This document shows positions 48,297-58,930 of a DNA stretch of 64,000 nucleotides, one piece after another; position 1 is the stretch's first letter; each line of letters begins with the position of its first letter. The position numbers were made by a program, and so were the translations under genes. The notes beneath the pieces were generated by a model. It saw only the letters and a program-made list of their open reading frames with translations, searched no databases and was not told the origin of the DNA. The DNA comes from Pseudomonas cichorii (lineage in GTDB: Bacteria > Pseudomonadota > Gammaproteobacteria > Pseudomonadales > Pseudomonadaceae): contig NZ_BLVZ01000001.1 of NCBI RefSeq assembly GCF_015471405.1, positions 124,001 to 188,000 of the forward strand, written 5' to 3'.

Positions 48297-50915
48297 CTAC
48301 CAGCTCACTCTGACCCCCAGATTTCCCCGCAACCCATCCAGGTCATTGTCATCCAGATTGCTGCTGTAATCGGCGCTCAGGTAGAGGCTGATCTCACGGG
48401 ATAATCGGGTTGTCAGCCCAACGCCCAGGTCAGCCGTCGTCGATTTGTGTTCCGTCTTGATCCGGTCGTTGTGATCGAAGGTCAGTGTGTCCGCACCATC
48501 AAAGTTGTGCCACAGGTTACCTTGTAAAAACGGCTCGACCGGAACTCCCCGCACTTGATAGCGGCCTTCAAGCCGTCCACCCAGGCGTGCGGTGGTGTAG
48601 GGCTGTGAGTCGAACGCGACGTGTGAGATTCCATCGTTCTGGCTATCGAGGTCGATACGTTGATGGACCACTTGTGCCTGAGGTTCGATAACCCAGTGTG
48701 GCGCCAGCGCAATGGGGTAACCCGCCTCGACGGAGAAGCTCAGGACATGGCCGTCAGTGTCGATACGAATCCCCCGGTCTGAACGGCTGTTGCCATCGAG
48801 TCGAGTACCCATCGCCACGGTATCCAGATACCAGCCTTGCGGGTCGATCAGGGTCCAGTAGATGCCGAGGCTGTCACCCTGGATTTTCAGCTTGCCAGTA
48901 CGGCGGCCCTCGAAACCCTCGGCAAAGCCTTTGACGTGGCCGTCCAGTTGCGTGTGGGCAACGAATAGACCGGTTCGCTGGGTGCGTCCGCTGCTGGTTT
49001 GCAGGGCCAACAGGTCATGGCCGACCTGATAGCCCTTGAGCGATGCATCCAGGCCAGGAGCTACCGTGCCTGACCAGTCTTGCTGGAAGTCGTTGCCAAA
49101 TATGCGTGCCCAACCGGCAGCAAAGGCACCGGTCTCGTTCAGCAGGTTCTGGTCGCCTTGACGCTCATGGAAGGTCCCCAGGGATGACAGCGCCAGTTTT
49201 GCAGCGGCTGGAGGCACCACTGCGTAATTCGGAACCTCCAGACGATACAAGGGAACAGGCGCAGCACCACGTACAGGCGCGGGAAGCGGCGGGGTGCCAG
49301 GTGCGGGAACGGGCTGGGTAGCCGCCGGTTGAAAGGTTGGCGGTGTGGGCGCTGGAGCTTCGGGTGGCACAGGAGTTGGCATTGGCGTCGGCGTTGGTGT
49401 TGGTGTCGGTTCAGGAGAAGGCTCGACTGGCACAGTGACGAGCGCCTCAGGTACGGAAATCACCGATGAGCGCAGAAACCAGCTGTTCTCCGAGCCGGCA
49501 GTGGCTCCACCCTTGAACAGGTAGTACTGATAGGCGCCGACAGACAATGAGTTTTTCAGTGAAAAGGCTGAGTTATCGCTGGTCGCGCCATTGGCGGCCT
49601 CGACCACTTCGATCCCGTTTTGCAGGGTCAATGCACCGACTCCTCCTTGATTGTCGACTGTAATCTGAGTGCTGCCGCTGATCGATCCCCGGGATACCAC
49701 CAGTTTGTCGCTGGGCGAGTTGTCTTCGCCCAGCACCGATTGCAGCCGTAGCTGCCCGTTATTGCCAACGTAATTGCCATTGACCGTCAGTGTGTCAGTC
49801 GCACTGCTGCTACCGGTGCTCATGTCCAGAGTGCCGGCGTTGTTGAGTGTGGCCAAACGAGCGCTGGTAAAAGGCGAAATGCTGCCCGATACGGATGTCA
49901 GGGTACTGCTGGCGTCGACATTCATGACTCCCGTTTCGCTGGTGCTATCCCCCAGCGTGAAAATGCCTGCCAGATCCAGCCGTGAACCATTGTTCAGATT
50001 GACCGTTTCCCAGTTGGTATAGCGTGCGGGATTTGCTGAGGTTGTTGCATCAAAGGCCAGTAGATCCGTGCCCGGACCACCATTGAGCAGCGGGTTGGGT
50101 CCCAGGTAGGTTTCATTCAGATTGCTCAGTGTCGCCGTGTCATTATCGTTCTCCATCAGCACACTGCCGCGTATGTAGCCGCCATTGAGCCAGGTGAAGG
50201 TGTCATTGCCGAAGCTGGTGCGAATCCCGCCGCGAATCTCGCCGCCACTGACGGTAACCCTGTCGTTGCCACCACTGACACTGACGATCCCGCCAATACT
50301 GCCGCCTGACAGAATGATCGTATCGCGGCCAAAGCCTGTGACCAGATTGTTGACGATGGCCCCGCCCGACATATCGAAGGTATTGTCATCCAGTTTCATG
50401 TCCACGCGGCCTATGGTGCCGCCGGTCATTCTGGCCTGATCACCATCCTCGAAGGCGTTACTGATCGTGCCGCCGGTCATGAGAAAGGTGTCCAGGCCAT
50501 CGCCTTGAGTCAGCGAGCGCAGGGTGCCGCCACTCATGAAGAAATCATCACGGTCGGTACCTTGATTGACATCGCCCGTGATGTTTCCTGCCGTGATACG
50601 AAACTGATCCGGCCCCGCGCCCTGATTGACGCTGCCGGTGATGTTGCCGGAATTCATCTCGACCCTGTCGCTCCCTGGCCCATAGGTGACGCTGCCGTTA
50701 ATCGAACCCGTACCTCCTGCCGGGAATATCAGCGTGTTATTACCGCCAGGTTTGTTCAAGGGACCGCTGCTGCCGCTGTCACAGACCTGTATCTCGTTGG
50801 CGATGGTGGCGGTGAGATCGCAGGCACCATGAGCGTTGGGGGAGATGAAGAAGGTCAGTACAGCCAGGGGAAGGATTCGAGCGATGAAGCGCAGTAACCG
50901 GTGGTTGATTTTCAT
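48297..50915 (-). CDS. Autotransporter (type V secretion) with beta-helix passenger
   Basis: An 872-residue surface protein. A signal peptide (MKINHRLLRFIARILPLAVL to AHGA) is followed at about 35-480 by a passenger with regular repeats of SGGxIxGxVxxGxGxD type (SGNITGSVNQGAGPDQF, AGNITGDVNQGTDRDDF), probably a beta-helix. A proline/threonine-rich linker (about 500-570) separates it from the C-terminal autotransporter barrel (about 600-872), which ends in GNLGVRVSW, an outer-membrane end signal. No protease catalytic triad is apparent, so an adhesin or surface role is more likely than a protease. Confidence 0.9.
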   Translation of the reverse strand: MKINHRLLRFIARILPLAVLTFFISPNAHGACDLTATIANEIQVCDSGSSGPLNKPGGNNTLIFPAGGTGSINGSVTYGPGSDRVEMNSGNITGSVNQGAGPDQFRITAGNITGDVNQGTDRDDFFMSGGTLRSLTQGDGLDTFLMTGGTISNAFEDGDQARMTGGTIGRVDMKLDDNTFDMSGGAIVNNLVTGFGRDTIILSGGSIGGIVSVSGGNDRVTVSGGEIRGGIRTSFGNDTFTWLNGGYIRGSVLMENDNDTATLSNLNETYLGPNPLLNGGPGTDLLAFDATTSANPARYTNWETVNLNNGSRLDLAGIFTLGDSTSETGVMNVDASSTLTSVSGSISPFTSARLATLNNAGTLDMSTGSSSATDTLTVNGNYVGNNGQLRLQSVLGEDNSPSDKLVVSRGSISGSTQITVDNQGGVGALTLQNGIEVVEAANGATSDNSAFSLKNSLSVGAYQYYLFKGGATAGSENSWFLRSSVISVPEALVTVPVEPSPEPTPTPTPTPMPTPVPPEAPAPTPPTFQPAATQPVPAPGTPPLPAPVRGAAPVPLYRLEVPNYAVVPPAAAKLALSSLGTFHERQGDQNLLNETGAFAAGWARIFGNDFQQDWSGTVAPGLDASLKGYQVGHDLLALQTSSGRTQRTGLFVAHTQLDGHVKGFAEGFEGRRTGKLKIQGDSLGIYWTLIDPQGWYLDTVAMGTRLDGNSRSDRGIRIDTDGHVLSFSVEAGYPIALAPHWVIEPQAQVVHQRIDLDSQNDGISHVAFDSQPYTTARLGGRLEGRYQVRGVPVEPFLQGNLWHNFDGADTLTFDHNDRIKTEHKSTTADLGVGLTTRLSREISLYLSADYSSNLDDNDLDGLRGNLGVRVSW

Positions 50916-51109
50916 GACTGCTCTCTCTGAACACGTGGTCAGGGAGGCGGTTCATGGTTCCAATGCTGGCCTGGCTACCACGCAAGTGACATCCATGAAG
51001 GGGTTTTATAAGCCTGATCAATGGCTAGCAGAAACAAGTCAAGATCCGATTGCGGGATGCGTCAATTAGTTGACCGACCGGCGGCATCAGGTTCCGTGCG
51101 AAAACAGGT

Positions 51110-52315
51110 TCAGGTGCCTGCTTGAGGGCGGCGTGATAACCAGAGTGTCAGGGCCAGGGCGGTTATCGACAGCAAAGAGGCATAAAAGAAAATCCAGCCA
51201 TAGCCCTGACCCAGTGCAATGGCTCCCATCACGGGGCCTGCAATCGCCAGCGCCAGATCAAAGAACACGGCATAGGCGCTCAAACCTGCACCGCGACTGG
51301 TGGTAGGGACTTGCTTGATCGCCTCGACACCCAGAGCCGGATACACCAGCGACAGCCCCAGACCGGTAAGGCCCGCGCCCGCCAGGGCAAAACCGGTGTT
51401 GGGAGACAGCCACAGCATTACCAGCCCGATGGTTTCCACTGCCATGCACAGCATCGCCGCATTGAAGCCGCCCAAGCGATTGATGGCGCCGATAAAGAGC
51501 AGGCGGGCAAGGATGAAACATACCCCGAACATGCTCAGGCACCAGGCTGCTCCTTCCCAGCCACGGCTGATATAGAACAAGGTAATGAAGGTGGTCAGCG
51601 TCCCGTAGCCGATGGATGATAGCGTCAACCCAAGGCCATACGGAGCGATACGCCCGAACACCGACCAATAGGGCAGGCGCTCACCGGCAATCACCGGTAC
51701 CGATGGCTTCTTGCGAATCATCAGCAAGGCCAGGGCCGCCATGGCGACAAGGGCAATGCCCAGGCTGTTGAACCCGGTGTGGTCGATCATCACGACCCCA
51801 AGTGGTGCGCCGATGGCAATCGCGCCGTAGGACGCGATGCCATTCCAGGAAATCGAGCGTGCCGTATGCTCCGCGCCGACCTTGCCGATACACCAACTGA
51901 TGGTCCCGACCCCGATCATGCCCTGAGATACGCCGAGGAACAGCCGTGCAACGATCAAAATCCACAGGCTGGCCAGAGGAATGCTTTCAAGCAGCGTGGC
52001 GGCCAGCGTCATCACACCGCTGATGACTATCCCGCAAAGGCCAAGGACGATGGCGCGTTTACTACCCATATTGTCCGTCAGCCGGCCGGCAAAGGGACGG
52101 CTGAGCAGGGTGGCCAGGTATTGCGAGCCGATGGTCAGACCTGCGACCACCGCACTGAATCCGAGTTGGTCGTGTACATAGCCGGGCAGCACGGCAATTG
52201 GCAGGCCGATGCACAGGAAGGCGATGAAGGTATAGAAGACGATTGAGACAATTTGCAGCGTGATCGCCATGGAACTTGGCTGCGCTGAAGGTTTCTGGCT
52301 TGAGGCGGCAGGCAT
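51110..52315 (-). CDS. MFS transporter (YfcJ/YhhS type)
   Basis: A 401-residue inner-membrane transporter with twelve predicted helices. The MFS motif between helices 2 and 3 reads GRLTDNMGSKRAIVLG, and helix 4 has RLFLGVSQGMIGVG. It resembles the YfcJ/YhhS/arabinose-efflux branch; substrate unknown. I chose ATG 52315 (MPAASSQKP); a GTG at 52384 gives a 424-residue form with an unusual basic leader, and ribosome sites decide neither. It is divergent from the lactonase gene, with 154 bases between starts. Confidence 0.85.
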   Translation of the reverse strand: MPAASSQKPSAQPSSMAITLQIVSIVFYTFIAFLCIGLPIAVLPGYVHDQLGFSAVVAGLTIGSQYLATLLSRPFAGRLTDNMGSKRAIVLGLCGIVISGVMTLAATLLESIPLASLWILIVARLFLGVSQGMIGVGTISWCIGKVGAEHTARSISWNGIASYGAIAIGAPLGVVMIDHTGFNSLGIALVAMAALALLMIRKKPSVPVIAGERLPYWSVFGRIAPYGLGLTLSSIGYGTLTTFITLFYISRGWEGAAWCLSMFGVCFILARLLFIGAINRLGGFNAAMLCMAVETIGLVMLWLSPNTGFALAGAGLTGLGLSLVYPALGVEAIKQVPTTSRGAGLSAYAVFFDLALAIAGPVMGAIALGQGYGWIFFYASLLSITALALTLWLSRRPQAGT

Positions 52316-52469
52316 TGGACTCGTTCGCTGGCAGGCGGTTGGAATGGAATCATCATGGCGCGGTAAGGGCTTAAATGAAAGCACGCTAACAATCTGATCG
52401 GGTGTATTGCTGTTCTTCTCACGTAGTCATAGGATGACTGACCACAAACACAATAACAAAAGGTGCTTC

Positions 52470-53600
52470 ATGAAAAAAAACCTCCTGCTGGCGGCTGCGG
52501 TTTCCTGCTCGTTCGGTCTGTCTGCTCATGCAGCGACTTTCGCTTATATCTCCAGCCCTGCTGACGGGCTCATTTCCCAATACCGACTGGACGCGGCAAG
52601 CGGGGCGCTTAGCCTGATAGAGCAGACCAAGGCAGGCGATCAGGTCAACCCTATGGCTCTCTCGCCAGATGGCAAGACGCTGTTTGCCGCATTGCGCGCC
52701 AAGCCTTATCAGGTGGTCGGTTTCGGCATTGAGCCCGGCACCGGGCATCTGAAACAGATTTCCCAAGGACCACTGGCCGAGAGCCTGGCTTACCTGTCCA
52801 CTGACCGCAGCGGTCGATTTCTGCTTGGCGCGTCCTATGGCGGCGACCTGCTCAGTGTTCAGCCCATCGATGAGCAACAGCGCCCAGGCGACAGCATCAA
52901 GACCTACAAGACCGGCCTGCATGCCCATTCGGTGCGTACAGACCCGAGCAACCGATTTGTGTATGCCGGCAACCTGGGCGTAGATCACGTCCTGCAATAT
53001 CGTCTGGAGAAGGACGGCACGCTTGCACCGATTGGCACGGGTTACGTCTCCGTTGCAGACAACACCGGGCCACGCCATCTGGCCTTCTCGCCGGACGGCA
53101 AGTACCTGTATGTGGTGGGAGAGATGAGCGGCACCGTGGACGGTTTTTCAATCAATGATCAAACCGGCGCGTTGACCGCGATCACCCGGGCAGCCGGAAT
53201 CCCGGAACGCCTGAAACTTGCCCATGGCGAAGTTCGTGATGCCCGCAACAACGACCTGAAGGACGATCCGACTCCACGCATCTGGGCAGCAGATATCCGT
53301 ATTGCGCCGGATGGCAAGTTGCTGTTTATCAGCGAGCGTACTTCCAGCAGCGTGTCGGTCTTCAAGGTCGAGCCTTCGAGCGGCAAGATCAGCTTCCTCG
53401 AGAACTACGCGGTCCAGGAAAAACAGCCACGCAATATCGCGGTATCGCCTGATGGCCGCTGGTTGCTGGTGACGGGAGAGAAGAGCGAGGTGGTGGGCAG
53501 TTATTCGATTGGCGCAGAGGGCGCATTGAAGCGTGTGGGCGAAGCGCCGTCGGGTAAAGGTGCGCTTTGGATCGAGGTGTTGAATCAGCCGGGGGCCTGA
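52470..53600 (+). CDS. Exported lactonase-fold (YbhE/Pgl-type) beta-propeller
   Basis: A 376-residue seven-bladed propeller of the lactonase family. A signal peptide (MKKNLLLAAAVSCSFGLSAHA) sends it to the periplasm. Blade repeats are visible as MALSPDGKTLFAALRA, LAFSPDGKYLYVVGEMSGT, IRIAPDGKLLFISERTS and IAVSPDGRWLLVTGEKS. The cytoplasmic relatives are 6-phosphogluconolactonases; an exported form must have another substrate. ATG 52470 follows an AAAGGTG site; the frame stays open upstream but without a signal peptide. Confidence 0.87.
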   Translation: MKKNLLLAAAVSCSFGLSAHAATFAYISSPADGLISQYRLDAASGALSLIEQTKAGDQVNPMALSPDGKTLFAALRAKPYQVVGFGIEPGTGHLKQISQGPLAESLAYLSTDRSGRFLLGASYGGDLLSVQPIDEQQRPGDSIKTYKTGLHAHSVRTDPSNRFVYAGNLGVDHVLQYRLEKDGTLAPIGTGYVSVADNTGPRHLAFSPDGKYLYVVGEMSGTVDGFSINDQTGALTAITRAAGIPERLKLAHGEVRDARNNDLKDDPTPRIWAADIRIAPDGKLLFISERTSSSVSVFKVEPSSGKISFLENYAVQEKQPRNIAVSPDGRWLLVTGEKSEVVGSYSIGAEGALKRVGEAPSGKGALWIEVLNQPGA

Positions 53601-53610
53601 TTGATAAGGC

Positions 53611-53691
53611 TTTCGCGAATGAGCGGAGCGCCGCACGATTCGCTCCTACGGGGAATTTTCAACACCGCAGGAGCGAATTTATTCGTGACAG
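53611..53691. repeat. Degenerate REP pair between lactonase and ybiT
   Basis: REP-like arms TTCGCGAATGAGCGG with ATTCGCTCCTAC and, after a short spacer, GCAGGAGCGAATTTATTCGT, in the space between convergent genes. The arms are less exact than the 4232 copy. Confidence 0.7.
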
Positions 53692-53697
53692 GCGAGC

Positions 53698-55287
<1,590 letters not shown>

Positions 55288-55630
55288 TTGCCTTACCTAT
55301 CAATAACTTGGGAAATGCCGATGTGAGCCGTACCCCGAAGGGCGGCTCGCTCCAGTCGGAGCTTGAGTGGTTCCAGCGAGGCATACGTCGATAGCAACCA
55401 GCCTGTCAGAGACGGGTTGCCGGAATATGAATGCGGGGTTCATGCCAGACTTTGGCGCGCATTGTCGCATAGGTGGGGCGGTAGTCATATGGGGGATCTT
55501 TGAAGGTGGCCGATCCAGTCGTCGGCCACCTCGAAAGCATGAACCTGCGTTATTTGCCAATGACGCTTTACAGCCTAGGCTTTCTGCCTGATGGACCGGA
55601 TACCGGGTCCTTGCATTCAGGAGTAGTCCA
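55288..55630. other. Divergent intergenic gap between ybiT and the small gene at 55631
   Basis: A 343-base gap with the leftward ybiT promoter and the rightward promoter of the next small gene. I see no gene and no convincing operator; a weak dyad GGACCGG / CCGGGTCC lies near 55592. Confidence 0.45.
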
Positions 55631-55828
55631 ATGTCGAGCAAACCACCGCTCTTTAACGACGAAATTCAGGCATGGGATCTGTATGCCTCTGCCGCGCTCA
55701 GTGCCACGATTGTGAAAGCCGAATCTGCCGAGCAGGCGGTCGAGGCTGCGGCCGATCTGGCGGACAGCCTTCTCAAGGAGCGGGCAAAGCGTATCAAGGC
55801 TGCGAAGGAGCATCTTTTTCAGCATTGA
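55631..55828 (+). CDS. Small conserved-looking hypothetical protein
   Basis: A 65-residue protein from ATG 55631, with a strong AGGAG site 6 bases away. It is helical and alanine-rich (SAALSATIVKAESAEQAVEA, then ERAKRIKAAKEHLFQH), with no signal or membrane helix. A hairpin terminator follows, so it forms its own unit. Family not named by me. Confidence 0.7.
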   Translation: MSSKPPLFNDEIQAWDLYASAALSATIVKAESAEQAVEAAADLADSLLKERAKRIKAAKEHLFQH

Positions 55829-55838
55829 GGTCTTTCTC

Positions 55839-55862
55839 AAGCCCGGCCATTGTGCCGGGCTT
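55839..55862 (+). terminator. Terminator after the small gene
   Basis: A perfect 9-base-pair stem AAGCCCGGC / GCCGGGCTT with a 6-base loop, followed by a T-rich stretch (TGACATTTTT). Confidence 0.8.
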
Positions 55863-55946
55863 TGACATTTTTCCTGATGCTCCTGTGTTCTGGAAAAAAC
55901 AGAACTGGTACGGTCATGCTCCTTCTCTGTGATCCAAGAACTCGAA

Positions 55947-56570
55947 ATGCTGCGAATACTCGGCAAGGCATCGTCAATCAACGTCAGAAAAGTACTCTGG
56001 GCATGCGCCGAAACAGGCCGGCCTTTTGAGCAGGAAGACTGGGGAAGCGGTTTTCGGGCGACGGATACGCCCGAATTCATGGCCTTGAACCCCAATGCCA
56101 TGGTGCCCGTGATTCTGGAAGACGACTTTGTCTTGTGGGAATCCAATACCATCATTCGCTATCTGGCTTCTGCTCACCCGGATGAAGGTTTCTACCCGTC
56201 CCAGCCCAGAGCCAGGGCTCGCATAGATCAGTGGATAGACTGGCAGGCAACGGACCTCAACAAGTCCTGGACCTATGCGTTCATGTCGCTGGTCAGGCGT
56301 TCGGCCGGGTTTCAGGATCGAGATGCGTTGAAGGCATCCAGCAGCAGTTGGTCCCGGCATATGCAGATACTGGATCGACAGCTTGAGCTGACCGGCGCTT
56401 ATGTGAGCGGCACGTCGTTTACCCTTGCGGATATCCCGATTGGCCTCTCGGTCAATCGATGGTTTGAAACCCCGCTGGACCATCCGGATTTTCCCGCAGT
56501 CGCTGCGTACTATGAGCGTCTGAGCGATCGCCCCGGTTATTTGCTGTATGGCAGAAACGGAACTCCGTGA
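55947..56570 (+). CDS. Glutathione S-transferase family protein
   Basis: A 207-residue GST with the thioredoxin-like N-terminal domain ([40 protein letters not shown] with the Glu-Ser that holds glutathione) and the helical C-terminal domain. The Ser at SSIN is the likely catalytic residue. I chose ATG 55947; a GTG 18 bases upstream also is possible. No metabolic partner is next to it, so the electrophile is unknown; detoxification is assumed. Confidence 0.85.
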   Translation: MLRILGKASSINVRKVLWACAETGRPFEQEDWGSGFRATDTPEFMALNPNAMVPVILEDDFVLWESNTIIRYLASAHPDEGFYPSQPRARARIDQWIDWQATDLNKSWTYAFMSLVRRSAGFQDRDALKASSSSWSRHMQILDRQLELTGAYVSGTSFTLADIPIGLSVNRWFETPLDHPDFPAVAAYYERLSDRPGYLLYGRNGTP

Positions 56571-56612
56571 CCGGATATTCACCGAACCCCTTCGTAAACA
56601 GGAGTCGCAGTT

Positions 56613-57044
56613 GTGACCACCATAAAAATAACCGCCGGCGGATATGAGTTCCTGGCTGAGGCCAATCCCGATGCACCGCAAACCGTCGCGGCCTTCTTGA
56701 AGTTGCTGCCTTACCGGCAGAAGTTCATTCATGTGCGCTGGAGCGGAGAGGGGTGCTGGGTGCCGCTGGATGATTACCAGCTCATGCTCGACGACAAGCC
56801 GATCGGTTTCGAGAATGCGACCAGCCATCCTTCGGTGGGCGACATTCTGTTTTATCCGGGTGGTTACAGTGAAACCGAAATCATCCTGGCCTACGGCTCC
56901 TGCTGTTTTGCGAGCAAGATGGGGCAGTTGGCGGGCAATCACTTTCTGACCATCACTGAGGGCAAGGAAAACCTGCGCAAACTGGGCGTCAAGACCTTGT
57001 GGGAAGGGGCGCAGGATGTGGTTTTCGAGTTGGTCGAGAGTTGA
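56613..57044 (+). CDS. DUF3830-family protein
   Basis: A 143-residue protein of the DUF3830 family, whose known structures have a cyclophilin-like fold but no shown activity. GTG 56613 has a CAGGAG site. It opens with a strand (TTIKITAGGYEFLAEANPDA) and has SVGDILFYPGGYSETEIILAYG in the middle. It starts 42 bases after the GST gene, so the two are likely cotranscribed. Confidence 0.75.
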   Translation: MTTIKITAGGYEFLAEANPDAPQTVAAFLKLLPYRQKFIHVRWSGEGCWVPLDDYQLMLDDKPIGFENATSHPSVGDILFYPGGYSETEIILAYGSCCFASKMGQLAGNHFLTITEGKENLRKLGVKTLWEGAQDVVFELVES

Positions 57045-57092
57045 TCGGCAGTATGGGGTGCTAGAATCGGCTTTTTTCGACGAAGGCATGTC

Positions 57093-57443
57093 ATGAAATT
57101 TCCGGTTTCTATCATCGCGGCCACTCTGTTGCTGGCCGGATGCGCGGCTCCCTCAGACTCCGCTCGTTCGGTCGGGCCTGCCAAGGTCCTGTCCAGCAGC
57201 AAGCAGGATGCTGCCGTCGCTCAATGCATCCAGGTTTCCTGGCAGAACGAAGCGATGTTCGGCACGTCCTCTGATGTGTTCATGCACAAGCTTTCCGGTG
57301 GCGGCTTTACGGTCTTCACCACTGAAGCCAGATACTTCGCCGACGTGCGCAGCAAAGGCCCGAGCACCGAGATCGAGTTCTATGCCCCGCAAGGCGACAG
57401 CCACTCCGCGTTGAGGGCAGCGGCAATTGCTACCTGTTTGTAA
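57093..57443 (+). CDS. Small lipoprotein
   Basis: A 116-residue lipoprotein: signal peptide MKFPVSIIAATLLLAGC with the lipobox LLAGC and acylated Cys at 17, then a domain with one further pair of Cys (AQCIQVSW and IATCL, likely a disulfide). The +2 residue is Ala, so export to the outer membrane is expected. No family name is assigned. Confidence 0.78.
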   Translation: MKFPVSIIAATLLLAGCAAPSDSARSVGPAKVLSSSKQDAAVAQCIQVSWQNEAMFGTSSDVFMHKLSGGGFTVFTTEARYFADVRSKGPSTEIEFYAPQGDSHSALRAAAIATCL

Positions 57444-57454
57444 GATGGAAGCAG

Positions 57455-57545
57455 GCTGAAAGCTACAAGCTACAAGCTACAAGCTACAAGCTTGAGGCTT
57501 GAGGCTTGAGGCTTGAGGCTTACGGCTTGAAGCTTTCAGTTGTGA
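57455..57545. repeat. Heptamer-type tandem repeats upstream of the DSD1 enzyme
   Basis: Short direct repeats: several AGCTACA-type units (57459-57490), then four GCTTGAG-type units (57490-57519) and imperfect copies to about 57590. Because AGCTT is itself palindromic, the tract can fold several ways. It ends near the ribosome-site region of the next gene. Confidence 0.8.
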
Positions 57546-57601
57546 GCGGCTTGAAACTTGCTTGAAGCTTGCAGCTTGTAACTTTCAGCCCTGGAGCCCC
57601 T

Positions 57602-58807
57602 ATGCCTATCCATGTCGCCGATAAAGGAACTGCCGAGCCGGGCCATAGCTTGTTGTGTGATGTAAGCCTGCCAGCACTGGTGATCCACAATCAGGCGCTG
57701 GAGCACAACATTCGCTGGATGCAGGCCTTTGCCATTAACAGCGGTGCGGAGTTGGCGCCTCATGGCAAGACCAGCATGGTGCCGGCCTTGTTTCGTCGTC
57801 AGTTGGAGGAGGGGGCCTGGGGCATGACTCTGGCCACGGCGGTGCAGACCCGCACCGCTTTTGCCCATGGCGTGCGTCGGGTGCTGATGGCCAATCAGTT
57901 GGTGGGTACGCCCAATATGGCAATCATTGCCGAGATGCTGGCCGACCCTCTGTTCGATTTTCATTGCATGGTCGATCACCCGGACAACGTGGCTGCCCTG
58001 GGCGAATTCTTCGCTGCGCGCGGGCTGCGGCTGAATGTCATGATCGAGTATGGCGTGCCTGGTGGACGCTGCGGTTGTCGCACCGAGCAGGAAGTACTGG
58101 CGCTGGCAGAGGCAATCAACGCTCAGCCGGGCCTGGCTCTGACTGGTATCGAAGGTTACGAAGGTGTGATTCATGGCGATCAGGCCATCGAACACATCAA
58201 GGCTTTTGCCGCATCACTGGTGCGTCTGGCTGTCGAGTTGCAAGACAAACAAGCCTTTGCCCTGGAGCGCCCCATTGTTACCGCCTCGGGTTCGGCCTGG
58301 TACGACCTGATTGCCGAAGCCTTCGATGCCCAGGCTGTTCGTCAGCGTTTTCTCAGTGTGCTGCGCCCCGGCAGCTATGTGGTGCATGACCATGGCATCT
58401 ATAAAAGCGCGCAATGCTGTGTGCTCGACCGCCGTGCGGATCTGGGCGAAGGGCTGCGTCCGGCCATGGAGGTCTGGGCGCATGTGCAGTCATTGCCGGA
58501 GCCGGGTTTTGCTGTGGTGGCTCTGGGCAAGCGCGATATTGCCTATGATGCTGGCTTGCCAAACCCTCTCGTGCGCTACAGGGCTGGTGACCGGTCAGCC
58601 AAAGGCGATGACGTCAGCGCCTGCAAGGTCACGGCCTTGATGGATCAGCATGTCTTCATGACGGTTGCGCCAGGTTGTGAGCTGAGGGTCGGCGACATCA
58701 TTTCCTTTGGTTCCTCTCACCCGTGCCTGACCTTCGATAAGTGGCGTTCCGGTTGTCTGGTCGATGAGGAACTGAAGGTGATCGAAAGCTTCAGTACTTA
58801 TTTTTAA
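57602..58807 (+). CDS. DSD1-family PLP enzyme (D-serine dehydratase/D-threonine aldolase-like)
   Basis: A 401-residue fold-type III PLP enzyme of the D-serine dehydratase-like/low-specificity D-threonine aldolase group. The PLP lysine (K56) lies in LAPHGKTSM, and TFDKWRS with SHPCLTF supplies the His/Cys pair that binds zinc in DSD1 enzymes. GYEGVIHG and ASGSAWYD are conserved. The product of action is uncertain: D-amino-acid deamination or aldol cleavage. ATG 57602 is used; upstream in-frame sequence is repeat DNA. Confidence 0.82.
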   Translation: MPIHVADKGTAEPGHSLLCDVSLPALVIHNQALEHNIRWMQAFAINSGAELAPHGKTSMVPALFRRQLEEGAWGMTLATAVQTRTAFAHGVRRVLMANQLVGTPNMAIIAEMLADPLFDFHCMVDHPDNVAALGEFFAARGLRLNVMIEYGVPGGRCGCRTEQEVLALAEAINAQPGLALTGIEGYEGVIHGDQAIEHIKAFAASLVRLAVELQDKQAFALERPIVTASGSAWYDLIAEAFDAQAVRQRFLSVLRPGSYVVHDHGIYKSAQCCVLDRRADLGEGLRPAMEVWAHVQSLPEPGFAVVALGKRDIAYDAGLPNPLVRYRAGDRSAKGDDVSACKVTALMDQHVFMTVAPGCELRVGDIISFGSSHPCLTFDKWRSGCLVDEELKVIESFSTYF

Positions 58808-58930
58808 TGGCACATTTACCATCAAACATGCAGTTGATCGCCTAAGGGACTGAAAGAAAAGCATTTCGCTGGAGCTTGCGGGCGAATCCGGCGACCATAG
58901 GCGTCCGACGATTCTCTATCCGGAGCCTGC

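Noticed and set aside
57455..57545. Possible CRISPR array
   Set aside because: Units are 7-8 bases without spacers; it is a simple tandem repeat.
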